Notes: generated by a model from the letters alone, not told the origin. Positions 45,458 through 54,691 are shown, counted from the first letter of the stretch. The stretch is 64,000 nt of DNA from Bog-756 sp963725275 (GCA_963725275.1 CAVRXS010000006.1:186001-250000); one strand, 5' to 3'. A program made the numbers and translations.

Positions 45458-46645
45458 TCAGCGATCAACGCCGAGGATGAGCCCGCTGGTCGGGACCCCG
45501 GTTCCGGCGGTGACCAGCACGTGCTCGACATCGGGCACCTGGTTGGTCGAGTCCCCCCGCACCTGGCGCACACCCTCGGCGATCCCGTTCATCCCGTGCA
45601 GGTACGCCTCTCCGAGCTGGCCCCCGTGGGTGTTGACAGGGAGGCCACCGCCGATCTCGATGTTGCCGTCCCGTACGAAGTCCTTGGCCTCGCCCTTGGC
45701 ACAGAAGCCGAGCGCTTCGAGCTGGTACAGGACATAGGGCGTGAAGTGGTCGTAGATCACCGCCGTCTGGATGTCGGCCGGTGAGAGCGTCGACGTCGCC
45801 CAGAGCTGGCGGGCCACCGCGACCATCTCACCGAGCTCGCAGAGATCGTCGTAGTAGTACGACGTCATCATCTCCTGTCCCGGACCGGCCCCCTGGGCCG
45901 CGGCCCGGATCACCGCCGGGGGGCGCTCGAGGTCGCGGGCGCGCTCCAACGAGGTGACCACCAGGGCCTGGCCGCCGTCGGTCTCCTGGCAGCAGTCGAG
46001 CAGGTGCAGCGGTTCGACGATCCAACGCGAGTTCTGGTGGTCCTCGAGGGTGATCGGCTGCTCGTAGAACCACGCTTTCGGGTTGTTGGCCGCGTGGCGG
46101 CGGTCGGCCACCGCCACCCGACCGAGATCCTCCGAGGTGGCACCGGTCACGTCGAGGTACCGCTGCGCGGCCATGGCCACCCATTGGGCCGGGGTGAGCA
46201 GCCCCTGCGGCGCGTACCAGGCGAAATTGGCGGTCTCCGCGTTGGGTGCCGGTGGGCGGCCCTGCACGCCCGCGCCGAAGCGGTTCCCCGAGCGCTCGTT
46301 GAAGGCGCGGTAGCAGACGACGACGTCGGCGACCCCGGCGTCGACGGCCATGGCCGCCTGCTGGATCGTCCCGGCACCGGCACCTCCGCCGTAGTGGACG
46401 CGGCTGAAGAACGAGAGCTCCCCCATCCCGAGGCTGCGGGCGATCTCGATCTCGGGATTGGTGTCGGCGCTGAAGGTGACCAGTCCGTCGACCTCGGCCG
46501 GCTCGATGCCGCAGTCGCGGAGGGCCAGATCGACGGCCTCGACCGCCAGGCGCAACTCGCTCCGTCCGGACTCCTTTGAGAACTCGGTCGCGCCGATACC
46601 GGCGATCGCCGTCCTTCCGGTGAAACTGTGGTCGGTGCCGCTCAC
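45458..46645 (-). CDS. ltp2: Thiolase-like aldolase Ltp2 of steroid side-chain degradation
   Basis: Ltp2 performs the retro-aldol cleavage that removes propionyl-CoA from the C22 side-chain intermediate and works in a complex with the DUF35 domain of ChsH2. The 395-residue protein has the thiolase-like lipid-transfer fold: TAIAGIGATEFSKESGRSEL, VHYGGGAGAGTIQQAAMAVD, YDHFTPYVLYQLEALGFC and VNTHGGQLGEAYLHGMNG. It lacks a classical thiolase nucleophile cysteine at the usual site, as known for this group. It is the last gene of the five-gene operon and overlaps chsH1 by four bases. Confidence 0.88.
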   Translation of the reverse strand: MSGTDHSFTGRTAIAGIGATEFSKESGRSELRLAVEAVDLALRDCGIEPAEVDGLVTFSADTNPEIEIARSLGMGELSFFSRVHYGGGAGAGTIQQAAMAVDAGVADVVVCYRAFNERSGNRFGAGVQGRPPAPNAETANFAWYAPQGLLTPAQWVAMAAQRYLDVTGATSEDLGRVAVADRRHAANNPKAWFYEQPITLEDHQNSRWIVEPLHLLDCCQETDGGQALVVTSLERARDLERPPAVIRAAAQGAGPGQEMMTSYYYDDLCELGEMVAVARQLWATSTLSPADIQTAVIYDHFTPYVLYQLEALGFCAKGEAKDFVRDGNIEIGGGLPVNTHGGQLGEAYLHGMNGIAEGVRQVRGDSTNQVPDVEHVLVTAGTGVPTSGLILGVDR

Positions 46646-47115
46646 CGGGCACCTCCTGTCGGGAGCAGCAGCCGGATGGTGCCGGTCACGTGGTCGCCGA
46701 GGCTGTTGGCGCCGCGGACGGTGACCTCGACAGCGCCCCGTTCCTCGGCGTCGACTGCGTCGTCCTTCGCGGTGACCGAGCCGGTCAACGTCATCGTGTC
46801 GTCCGGGTAGTTGGGGGCGCCGAGGCGGATGCCGACGTCCGTCAACACCGCGCCCGGGCCTGCCCAGTCGGTCACGTAACGGCCGACCAGCCCGTTGGTC
46901 GAGAGGATGTTCATGAAGATGTCCTTCGACCCCCGCTCGACTGCGAGGACGGGGTCGTGGTGGACGTCCTGGTAGTCACGCGAGGCGATTGCGGTGGACA
47001 CGATGAGGGTGCGGGTGAGCGGGACGACGAGCTCGGGGAGGGCATCGCCGACCGCGACCTCGTCGAGACGGCGGGTCGTCGGGTGGAAGCCGGTTGCCCG
47101 GGTCGCCGCGGTCAC
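46642..47115 (-). CDS. chsH1: MaoC-like hydratase subunit ChsH1
   Basis: ChsH1 pairs with ChsH2 to hydrate the unsaturated 3-carbon side-chain acyl-CoA of the steroid. The 157-residue hotdog protein contains the hydratase motif IASRDYQDVHHDPVLAVERG (Asp and His catalytic pair) and FMNILSTNGLVGRYVTDWAG. GTG 47115 is chosen because it overlaps the upstream dehydrogenase stop (GTGA), and the protein then has the length of Rv3541c-type proteins. It overlaps ltp2 by four bases. Confidence 0.88.
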   Translation of the reverse strand: MTAATRATGFHPTTRRLDEVAVGDALPELVVPLTRTLIVSTAIASRDYQDVHHDPVLAVERGSKDIFMNILSTNGLVGRYVTDWAGPGAVLTDVGIRLGAPNYPDDTMTLTGSVTAKDDAVDAEERGAVEVTVRGANSLGDHVTGTIRLLLPTGGAR

Positions 47116-48275
47116 GCCGGGACCCGGTCGGACGGCGCGAGATCGGAGACCACCTGGCGCCCGAGTCGGGCCAGCTGGGCACTCGGCGCGCCGAGCATCA
47201 GCGCGAGTTGCTTGCCCCAGAGGAAGTAGCGGTGGATCGGGTAGGAGATGTCCGCCCCCATGCCCCCGTGGAGATGCTGGGTGGCGAAGACCACGCGCTG
47301 GCCGGCGTCGGCCGCGAACCAGGCGGCGACGCTCACCGCGCGATCGGCGTCCAGGCCGTGGTCGAGGCGCCAGGCGGCCTGCCAGGTCGTGACCCGGACG
47401 GCCTCGGTGTCGATGGCCGCGTCGGCAGCCCTCAGCATCGTCCCCTGGAATGTGGAAAGGGGTCGGCCGAACTGCTCGCGGGTGTTCAGGTATGCAGCCG
47501 TCTGGGCAACGGCCGCCTCGGCCACCCCGAGCTGGAGCGCGCACAACCCCGTCCAGGCCCGGTCGAGCATCCACGCCACGACCGCAGTGCCGCGTCGCGG
47601 GTCCCCGCCGGCCAGGAGGTCGTCACCGACGACGACCACGTCGTCGAGGTGAACATGGGGGTGGACCTCCCGGTTGGTGGTGAGCGCCCGCTCGATGCGC
47701 ACCCCGGGCGCGGAGGGGTCGAGCGCGGCGACGACCACTCCGTCGTCGGTGGCAGCGGGCACGAGCACCCGGTCGGCCACGTGGGCGTACGGGACAGCGA
47801 ACGCCGTCCCGCTGAGCCTCAGGCCTCCATCAGCGTCTCGTGCGGCCTGGACCGTGGGCCGACCCGATCCGCCCACCGCCACGTCGGCTGCGACGTCGGC
47901 CAGGGCGGCGGTCAGGACGGTGGATCCGGCGATCGTCACGGGCAGGACGGCGGCCTGCAGACGCTCCGAGCCGAACTCGGCGACCGGGAGACCGCCGAGG
48001 ACCAGGGTGGCCCAGAGCGGCACCGGGGCGACCACCCGTCCCTGGGCCTCGAGGAGGAGCGCCAGCTCCACGAGTCCGTAGCCGCCCCCACCGTGGGCGG
48101 TGGGAAGGGCGAGCCCGAGCAACCCGGCCTTGGCCAGCTCGGCCCAGAGGTCGCGGTCGACGCGATCGGCAGTGGCCTCGACCTCCTGGACCCGGTCGGG
48201 CGTCACCAGCCCGGAGAAGATGCGTTCGGCAGCTTCCGCGGCCGCGGTCTGCACGTCGTCGAAGGTGAAGTCCAT
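47112..48275 (-). CDS. chsE2: Acyl-CoA dehydrogenase, ChsE2/FadE29-like subunit
   Basis: The 387-residue protein has the acyl-CoA dehydrogenase fold with a degenerate FAD site, as in the ChsE1-ChsE2 heterotetramer that dehydrogenates the 3-carbon sterol side chain. MDFTFDDVQTAAAEAAERIF starts the helical N-domain; TREQFGRPLSTFQGTMLRAA and QHLHGGMGADISYPIHRYFL are the C-domain signatures. It lies between chsH2 and chsH1, overlapping both genes by one to four bases. Assignment to the E2 role is by order and similarity pattern. Confidence 0.85.
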   Translation of the reverse strand: MDFTFDDVQTAAAEAAERIFSGLVTPDRVQEVEATADRVDRDLWAELAKAGLLGLALPTAHGGGGYGLVELALLLEAQGRVVAPVPLWATLVLGGLPVAEFGSERLQAAVLPVTIAGSTVLTAALADVAADVAVGGSGRPTVQAARDADGGLRLSGTAFAVPYAHVADRVLVPAATDDGVVVAALDPSAPGVRIERALTTNREVHPHVHLDDVVVVGDDLLAGGDPRRGTAVVAWMLDRAWTGLCALQLGVAEAAVAQTAAYLNTREQFGRPLSTFQGTMLRAADAAIDTEAVRVTTWQAAWRLDHGLDADRAVSVAAWFAADAGQRVVFATQHLHGGMGADISYPIHRYFLWGKQLALMLGAPSAQLARLGRQVVSDLAPSDRVPA

Positions 48276-49285
48276 CAGCTCGTCCTCGTCTTGTCATCGG
48301 GTGTTCCCCCTGCCGGGTGGAAGACCGGGAGGGACAGGTCGTCGTCGAAGTCCTCGAAACCGGCCTCGACCGCCATGCCGATCTCTGCGGTGTCGCGGGT
48401 GATGCCGGACACGTTGGCCACGAGGCGGGTGCCCTCTTCGAGCTCGACCAGGGCGACGACCAGCGGGTAGTCGAAGGCCGGCACCTGTGGGTAGTGGTTG
48501 ACCACGAAGCTGTAGATGGTGCCCCGCCCGGAGGCTTCGAGTGTGTCCCACTCGAAGGAGCGGCAACGGGCACAGGATGGTCGCGGCGGGTGACGCAGCG
48601 TGCCACACGCCGTGCAGCGCTGGATGAGGAGCTGGTGACGCTTCGCCCCCTCGAAGAAGAAGGCGTTGTCCTGGGTGAGCGTGGGCCGGGGCCGCAACGG
48701 TCGCGCGGCGGGCTTCTCGGCGGGTCGCGCCGTGCCCGTGCCGGGCTTGAACTTGAGGATCCGGAAGCGCATCGTGGCGACCAGCTCGCCCCGCTGGTCG
48801 CGGTACTCGTGGCGGTTGGTGATGAAGTGACCGAGGCCGAGTCCGGTCTTCTTCTCCCCCGACACCGCCTCGATGACCGACGAGACCTCCAGGTGGTCGC
48901 CGGGGACGAGGGGTCGCTCGTAGTGCTGGTCGCAGTTGGTCGCCACCACCGAGGTGAAGCCGGCCTCGTCGAGCAGGGCCGAGAGCTGATCGCCCGGCGA
49001 GTCGGCCGGAGTCCTGCCGGCGGCACGCGCGCGGTCGGATTGCTGGCTCGCCCGCAGGCCCCGCATCGTCCAGGCCTGGAGCATCGTGGGCGGGGCGATG
49101 ACCCCGGGAAAGCCTGCTTCCCGTGCCGCGGCGTCGTCGACGTAGACCGGGTCGACGTCACCCATGGCCTCGACCCAGTGACGGATCATGGCCTGGTTGA
49201 CCGGGTCCGGACCCCGCATGGGCGGACCGGACGACTTGCCGACGAAGGACTGGAGCCGCTCGTCCAGGGCGTCAGCCGCGCTCAT
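48275..49285 (-). CDS. chsH2: ChsH2: MaoC-like hydratase domain fused to a DUF35 domain
   Basis: The 336-residue protein has an N-terminal hotdog domain (residues 1-185; HWVEAMGDVDPVYVDDAAAR, AGFPGVIAPPTMLQAWTMRG). A C-terminal DUF35 domain follows, with a four-cysteine zinc ribbon CTACGTLRHPPRPSCARC and the OB-fold strand SGRGTIYSFVVNHYPQV. In the known system the hotdog half pairs with ChsH1, and the DUF35 half binds Ltp2 and channels the product. It overlaps fadE28 by four bases. Its C-terminal tail is acidic. Confidence 0.9.
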   Translation of the reverse strand: MSAADALDERLQSFVGKSSGPPMRGPDPVNQAMIRHWVEAMGDVDPVYVDDAAAREAGFPGVIAPPTMLQAWTMRGLRASQQSDRARAAGRTPADSPGDQLSALLDEAGFTSVVATNCDQHYERPLVPGDHLEVSSVIEAVSGEKKTGLGLGHFITNRHEYRDQRGELVATMRFRILKFKPGTGTARPAEKPAARPLRPRPTLTQDNAFFFEGAKRHQLLIQRCTACGTLRHPPRPSCARCRSFEWDTLEASGRGTIYSFVVNHYPQVPAFDYPLVVALVELEEGTRLVANVSGITRDTAEIGMAVEAGFEDFDDDLSLPVFHPAGGTPDDKTRTS

Positions 49286-50442
49286 CGGGCGGCACGCTTC
49301 ATGCCGAGGCCGGCCGTGGCCAGGATCTCGCGTTGGACCTCGTTGACGCCGCCGCCGAAGGTGTTGATCTGGGACTGCCGGCCGGCGCGTTCGAGCTCGC
49401 CATGCAGCACCGCACCAGGTGAGCCGGGGCTCAGGTACCCCCCGGCACCCACGATGCCGAGCAGCGTTCGGTAGACCTCGACCGTCGACTCGGTACCGAA
49501 GACCTTGACCGACGAGGAGTCGGCGGGCCCGAGGGTCCCCTCGCCGACGGCTGCGGCCATCCGCCAGGTGAGGAGCTTCTGGGCATCGAGGAGCGCGTAG
49601 GTCTTTGCCAGGTCCTCCTGGATCCAGCCGACCTCGGTGAGGCCCTGTTCATCGACCCAGGCCGCCACCTCGTCCCAGAGCCGGAAGGCAAGCGCGCCGA
49701 CTGCCGCCAGGCCGACCCGCTCATGATTGAGCTGGCCGGTGATGAGGCGCCACCCACCGTGGAGCTCCCCCACCAGCGCCTCGCGGGGAACCCGCACGTC
49801 CTCGTAGTAGGAGGCGGTCGTCGCCACGCCGCCGACCGTCACGATCGGGGTGCAGGAAAAGCCGGGTGTGGCTGTGGGCACCAGAAAGATCGAGATGCCC
49901 TTGTGCTTGGGGGCGTCCGGGTCGGTCCTGCATGCCAACCAGATGTAGTCGGCCTGATCGGCGCCGCTGGTGAAGACCTTGTTTCCGTTGATGACCCACT
50001 CGTCCCCGTCGAGGACGGCCCGGGTCCGCAACGAGGCCAGGTCGGTGCCCGCACCCGGCTCGGTGTAGCCGATGGCACAGCTGATCTCGCCGGCGAGGAT
50101 GCCAGGAAGGAAGAACTTCTTCTGGTCCTCCGTCCCGTGGTTGATGAGCATCGGGCCGACGGTGCTCAGGGTCACGAAGGGAAACGGTGCCCGGGCCCGC
50201 TGGACCTCGGTGAAGAAGATGAACTGGTCGGTCGCCGGCCTCCCTTGTCCCCCGTACTCCCGCGGCCAGCCGATGCCCAGCCATCCGTCGTGTCCCATCT
50301 GGCGCACCAGTCTGCGGAAGGTGGCCGCTCCCTCCGACTCGGTGTCGATGGCTTCGCGCACCTCGGGGGTGAGCAGCTTGGCGAAGTAGGCCCGCAGTTC
50401 CGCCCGGAGCTCGAGTTGCTCAGGTGTCTCCTCGAGGTACAT
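49282..50442 (-). CDS. chsE1: Acyl-CoA dehydrogenase, ChsE1/FadE28-like subunit
   Basis: The 386-residue protein is the first gene of the operon. It contains FAD/acyl-CoA motifs AIGYTEPGAGTDLASLRTRA and WVINGNKVFTSGADQADYIW, plus HERVGLAAVGALAFRLWDEV and VYRTLLGIVGAGGYLSPGSP. It probably forms the heterotetramer with the ChsE2-like protein. A single ATG at 50442 starts the conserved MYLEETPEQLELRAELRAYF. It diverges from the P450 gene across 320 bases, which include a KstR-like site. Confidence 0.88.
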   Translation of the reverse strand: MYLEETPEQLELRAELRAYFAKLLTPEVREAIDTESEGAATFRRLVRQMGHDGWLGIGWPREYGGQGRPATDQFIFFTEVQRARAPFPFVTLSTVGPMLINHGTEDQKKFFLPGILAGEISCAIGYTEPGAGTDLASLRTRAVLDGDEWVINGNKVFTSGADQADYIWLACRTDPDAPKHKGISIFLVPTATPGFSCTPIVTVGGVATTASYYEDVRVPREALVGELHGGWRLITGQLNHERVGLAAVGALAFRLWDEVAAWVDEQGLTEVGWIQEDLAKTYALLDAQKLLTWRMAAAVGEGTLGPADSSSVKVFGTESTVEVYRTLLGIVGAGGYLSPGSPGAVLHGELERAGRQSQINTFGGGVNEVQREILATAGLGMKRAAR

Positions 50443-50762
50443 GACCTGTCCTCCACTCTCTGCCGGCTGGATGTGCGGCGTCTGGTCGTCGGCCGACAGC
50501 AGGCCGGCACTACCCGGACGAGGGCGGGAATGCACCGGGCGACCGGGGTCCGACCGGACGTGCGCGTCCACGCAGACCCCCGACCCCCGGCACGTTCGAG
50601 CCATCTTTCGGAGCGCCACCGGGTCCCGATCCGTCGGAGGCCCGGCGCAGCTGTCCTATGATAACTGATACACGTTCTAGAAACGCAGTGGCCATCCCGG
50701 GGTGGCGACCGGCCGCCGGCCGGCAACCGCCTGCAGAGATGACTCCGGCTCAGGGGGACCGC
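50443..50762. promoter_or_regulatory. Divergent promoter region between chsE1 and the P450 gene
   Basis: These 320 bases separate two diverging steroid genes. They hold a KstR-like site at 50666-50679 and the P450 ribosome binding site (AGGGGGA near 50753). In-frame upstream starts for the P450 exist, but they would overlap the operator. Nothing else is recognised. Confidence 0.5.
50666..50679. promoter_or_regulatory. KstR-like operator before the P450 gene
   Basis: TGATACACGTTCTA matches TnnAACnnGTTnnA with one mismatch (TAC for AAC). It lies 83 bases before the P450 start. Together with the two other sites it suggests a shared repressor for the whole 40-54 kb cluster. Confidence 0.5.
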
Positions 50763-51992
50763 ATGGAACTGGCCGACATCGACCTCGGGAATCCGGGCAA
50801 TTTCGTGGACGGTGTCCCGCATGAGTGGTTCGCCTACCTGCGCCACGAGGCGCCCGTCTTCTGGCACCCGGATCCGGAGGGGTTCTCCGACGGCTTCTGG
50901 TCGGTGACCCGCTTTGCCGACTGCGTCGGGGTCAACCGGGACTTCGAGCACTTCTCCTCGTCGCGCTCGGCCACGCTCTTCCACGACTTCGACGAAGAAA
51001 TGCTCACGCAGCAGCGCATGATGATGCTCAACATGGACCCGCCCATGCACACCCGCTACCGGCGACTGGTCAACAAGGGCTTCACCCCTCGGATGATCCG
51101 CGACCTCGAGGCGAAGGTCGTGGCATCGGCGGACGGGATCCTCGACGCGGTGTGCGAAGCGGGATCAGCCGATTTCGTCGAACAGATCTCGGCCGAGCTG
51201 CCGCTCCAGGTGATCGCCGACCTGATGGGCGTGCCCCAGGAAGACCGTCACCTGGTCTTCGACTGGTCAAACCGGATGATCGGCGCAGACGATCCCGAGT
51301 ACCAGGTCAGCCCCGAGGCCAGCGGTCAAGCAGCCATGGAGATCTACGCCTACGCCGACGAGCTCTGCGAGAAGAAGCGACTCGATCCACACGCTGACCT
51401 GTTGAGCGTCCTGACCCAGGCGGAGATCGACGGTGACCGCCTCTCCCAGCTCGAGCTCGACCTGTTCTTCCTGCTGCTCTCGGTCGCCGGAAACGAGACG
51501 ACCCGCAACCTCATCTCGGGGGCGATGGTCGCCTTCTTCGACAACCCCGACCAGTGGGAACGCCTGCGAGCCGACCGATCGCTGCTGCCGTCGGCCATCG
51601 AAGAGATGCTGCGCTTCGTCTCCCCGGTGATGCACTTCCGGCGCCAGGCCACCGCCGACCTGGTCATCGGCGACCAGAAGGTCAGAGAGGGAGACAAGGT
51701 GGTCTTCTGGCACATCTCGGCGAACCGCGACGAGTCGGTCTTCCCGGACCCGGACAGCTTCGACATCGGGCGTACCCCCAACAACCACATGGCATTCGGC
51801 GGCGGCGGTCCCCATTTCTGTCTCGGGGCGAATCTCGCCCGGATGGAGATCCGGGTGATGTTCGACCGGCTGCTCGACCGGCTGCCCGACATCCATCTCA
51901 ACGGTGACGTGCAGCGGCTCCGCTCCAACTTCATCAACGGGGTCAAACACATCCCGGTGGGTTTCACCCCCTCGGCCCCGGTGGGCCGCTAG
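50763..51992 (+). CDS. Cytochrome P450, CYP125/CYP124-like sterol C26 hydroxylase
   Basis: The 409-residue P450 has the I-helix oxygen motif SVAGNETTRNLISGAM (near 239), the ERR-type VMHFRRQATADL, HISANRDESVFPDPDSF, and the heme loop AFGGGGPHFCLGANLARMEI with the cysteine ligand near 352. The end RLRSNFINGVKHIPVGFTP is characteristic of the CYP124/125/142 group that oxidises the terminal methyl of sterol side chains. In M. tuberculosis cyp125 heads the igr operon; here it diverges from it. ATG 50763 is chosen for the strong AGGGGGA five bases upstream. Confidence 0.88.
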   Translation: MELADIDLGNPGNFVDGVPHEWFAYLRHEAPVFWHPDPEGFSDGFWSVTRFADCVGVNRDFEHFSSSRSATLFHDFDEEMLTQQRMMMLNMDPPMHTRYRRLVNKGFTPRMIRDLEAKVVASADGILDAVCEAGSADFVEQISAELPLQVIADLMGVPQEDRHLVFDWSNRMIGADDPEYQVSPEASGQAAMEIYAYADELCEKKRLDPHADLLSVLTQAEIDGDRLSQLELDLFFLLLSVAGNETTRNLISGAMVAFFDNPDQWERLRADRSLLPSAIEEMLRFVSPVMHFRRQATADLVIGDQKVREGDKVVFWHISANRDESVFPDPDSFDIGRTPNNHMAFGGGGPHFCLGANLARMEIRVMFDRLLDRLPDIHLNGDVQRLRSNFINGVKHIPVGFTPSAPVGR

Positions 51993-52032
51993 CCCTGGCC
52001 GCCGCGCCGGTCCCTCCCAGAAAGCCGAGCCC

Positions 52033-52927
52033 ATGCGATTCCACCAGGCAGTCCAGTTCCTTCCGGTCGAGGAAGCCCGGGCGCTGGTCGTCGCATCCGA
52101 CGAGCTCGGGTACTCGGGGTCCTACTTCTCCGACCACCTGTTCAACCCACGGGTGCTGTCCTCGCGGTACACCTACTCCACCGCTCCCGACGGGTCGCCG
52201 TTCTGGGAGAAGGAGACCGCCTGGCCGGACGTGATGTGCCTCATCTCGTGGCTGGCCGCGCAGACCACGACGCTCACCTTCACCACGGGCGTCTACATCG
52301 CGCCGGTGCGGGACCTGATCACCGTTGCCAAGTCTGTCGGTACGACCGCCGTGCTCTCGGACAACCGGGTGCGGCTCGGGGTGGGTGTCGGCTGGTGCAA
52401 GGAGGAGTACCTCCAAACCGGGCAGGACTTCCACAACCGGGGCAAGCGACTCGACGACATGATCCCCGCACTGCGTGCCCTCTGGAAGGGCGGGTGGGTC
52501 GAGTACCACGGCAGCCACTACGACGTCCCCGAGTGTCAGATGAACCCGGCCCCGACCGAGCCGGTGCCGATCATCTGCGGCGGCGACTCCGAAGCGGCCC
52601 TCCGTCGCGCCGCGACCCTCTGCGACGGATGGGTCAACACGGGCGCGGTAGGGCCGGAGGAGGCCTTCGACCAGGTCCGCAAAGTCCAGGACGCACTGTC
52701 GCGTCGCCGGACGGGCGCAGGATCCCTTCGCCATCTACATCGCGCTCAAGGCCTTCCCCGACCTCGACCTCTACCGGAGGCTCGAGGAGGTCGGGGTCAC
52801 CGACCTGCTGTGCGCGCCCTGGATGGGTGTCGAGGCCGAGGCGGGCGACACGCCCGAATCGATCCGGGCCGCGCGCCTCAGTCTCTGCGAGCAGTTCGCC
52901 GAGCACATCATCGCCAAGATGGGCTGA
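52033..52927 (+). pseudogene. F420-dependent LLM-class oxidoreductase, one frameshift near the C-terminus
   Basis: The main frame starts MRFHQAVQFLPVEEARALVV and carries family segments GSYFSDHLFNPRVLSSRYTY, TLTFTTGVYIAPVRDLITVA, RLGVGVGWCKEEYLQTGQ and VPIICGGDSEAALRRAATLC. Near 52715 the frame must shift. The continuing frame reads QDPFAIYIALKAFPDLDLYR and RLSLCEQFAEHIIAKMG to the stop at 52927. Total length would be about 297 residues, normal for the group. It follows the P450 by 40 bases in the same direction, so it is probably in the same steroid operon. Confidence 0.78.
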
Positions 52928-53284
52928 AGCCGAGCGGCTCGGGTCAACGGACCCGCTCGCTTGGGAGGGCACCCTAAGTGGCGGCCCCGGAGCAAGCGGT
53001 GGCGGAACCGTTGCTCAACGAGGCCGCCAGGAGCACCTTACCGTTCAGTAACTACAAGTCGGTTCATCGGGCCCCCGAACTGCAATTCCTGTAATTCCGT
53101 GTAGGGCATATACCTACCGATGCTGTCACCTTCGGGCGTGGGCATCGATAGATACATCGAGTCTTCAACCGCTGAAGACGAAGACGTCAACAGGTGCAAC
53201 CCCGGCAGCGGCAGCCCACTCCCCCAGCCCGAGCCCATGCCACCTCGACGCTAGGGTCGGGACATCACGCGCCTGGGAGGAACC
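52928..53284. other. Intergenic region without a recognised gene
   Basis: These 357 bases hold no supported gene. GC content drops around 53040-53180. The GGGAGG at 53274-53279 is the ribosome binding site of the next gene. No KstR-like site or hairpin is obvious. Confidence 0.5.
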
Positions 53285-54319
53285 ATGAAGGACCTCAAGA
53301 TCGGACTGCAGCTCGGCTACTGGGGCTCGGGCCCGCCTGCCAACGCACCCGCGCTGGTGGCCGAGGCCGAGCGCCTCGGTTACGACTCGATCTGGACGGC
53401 AGAGGCCTACGGATCCGACGCCCTGACTCCGCTCGCCTGGTGGGGTTCGCGCACCGAGCGGGTCCGGCTCGGCACCGCCCTCTGCCAGCTGTCCGCCCGG
53501 ACGCCGACCGCCATGGGCATGGCCGCCATGACCATGGACTACCTCTCGGGGGGCCGCTTCGTCCTCGGGCTCGGTGTCTCCGGTCCGCAGGTCGTCGAGG
53601 GCTGGTACGGGCAGTCGTTCGAGAAGCCACTCGCACGGACGCGGGAGTATGTGGGCATCGTGCGCCAGGTGATTAGCCGAGAGCAGCCGGTGTCCAGTGA
53701 CGGGCCGCACTACCCGCTCCCCTACCCGGGTGGGCTCGGGCTGGGCAAGCCACTCAAGTCGATCGTGCACCCGCTGAGGAACGAGATCCCGATCGTCCTC
53801 GGTGCCGAGGGTCCCAAGAACATCGCCTTGGCCGCCGAGATCGCCGAGGGCTGGTTCCCCATCTTCTTTTCTCCGAGCGCGGTCATGGCCTACGAGCCGT
53901 CGCTGGCCGAGGGCTTCGCCCGCCCGGGAGCGCGTCACGCGCGCGACGACTTCGAGGTCATCGCCTTCGCTGCAACTCTGCTGTCCGATGACATCGAGGC
54001 GGCAGCAGACAGCATGCGCCCGTACCTCGCCCTCTACATCGGGGGCATGGGAGCCAAGTCGATGAACTTCCACTTCGACGTCTTCGCCCGCATGGGCTAC
54101 GAAGCCGAGGCAACCAAGATCCAGGAGCTCTATCTCGAAGGACGCAAGGACGAGGCAGCCGCGGCCGTCCCGACCAAGCTCATCGAGGACACCGCACTCA
54201 TCGGCCCCAAGGAGAAGATCAGGGATGACATCGAACGGTGGCGCGAATCAATCGCCACCACCCTGCTCGTCTCGGGAGACGTCAAGACGCTGCAGTTGAT
54301 CGCCGAGCTGGCCCTGTAG
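53285..54319 (+). CDS. LLM-class F420-dependent oxidoreductase, Rv3520c-like
   Basis: The 344-residue protein has the F420-dependent LLM signature: KIGLQLGYWGSGPPANAPAL, YDSIWTAEAYGSDALTPLAW, RLGTALCQLSARTPTAMGMA, GRFVLGLGVSGPQVVEGWYG and IPIVLGAEGPKNIALAAEIA. The Mycobacterium homologue Rv3520c lies near the igr region and is controlled with steroid genes; the position here is comparable. GGGAGG precedes the ATG by five bases. The substrate is unknown. It is the last gene of the metabolic block before the accessory region. Confidence 0.85.
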   Translation: MKDLKIGLQLGYWGSGPPANAPALVAEAERLGYDSIWTAEAYGSDALTPLAWWGSRTERVRLGTALCQLSARTPTAMGMAAMTMDYLSGGRFVLGLGVSGPQVVEGWYGQSFEKPLARTREYVGIVRQVISREQPVSSDGPHYPLPYPGGLGLGKPLKSIVHPLRNEIPIVLGAEGPKNIALAAEIAEGWFPIFFSPSAVMAYEPSLAEGFARPGARHARDDFEVIAFAATLLSDDIEAAADSMRPYLALYIGGMGAKSMNFHFDVFARMGYEAEATKIQELYLEGRKDEAAAAVPTKLIEDTALIGPKEKIRDDIERWRESIATTLLVSGDVKTLQLIAELAL

Positions 54320-54691
54320 CCGGACCAGAGGGCGATCACGAAGTTAAGCTCGAACCCCGTGAATCAGAGGGGCGGCGGAGTTACCTTGAGGCTGCCGATG
54401 CTTTTTGTGTGCGATAAACCGGACCCGTCAAGGCTCCAGAGGCACCCTACGGCCGGGCCAACCGACCTTCAGTTGTGTCCACTACGAGTTTCAGCCGCGA
54501 GTCGGAGACCTATCGCGTCGCCCCTCCGACACACACCTGATCACACGCGTCGATCGCGACCGTGTTTCGCCTGTTTGAGGTAATTGAAAACGCTCCCGCA
54601 TTGAATCTCGTCGACGCCACACAATTCAGCAACCGTGTCGTGATATTCCCCTAGACCCCAAAACCGACACCGACGAAGGCATCCCAGATCG
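54320..54691. other. Intergenic region with a dispersed repeat
   Basis: The 372 bases contain no supported gene. At 54494-54532 lies a copy of a dispersed repeat whose core AGACCTATCGCGTC also occurs at 56693-56706, on the other side of the DUF2142 gene. GC is lower than in the metabolic block. Confidence 0.5.
54494..54532. repeat. Dispersed repeat, copy A
   Basis: GCCGCGA, then AGACCTATCGCGTC and CTCCGA, are shared in order and spacing with copy B at 56671-56720. The two copies flank the DUF2142 gene in direct orientation. Confidence 0.55.

Noticed and set aside
54359..54583. 74-codon frame in the gap before the DUF2142 gene
   Set aside because: No ribosome binding site, no similarity, and it crosses the dispersed repeat.
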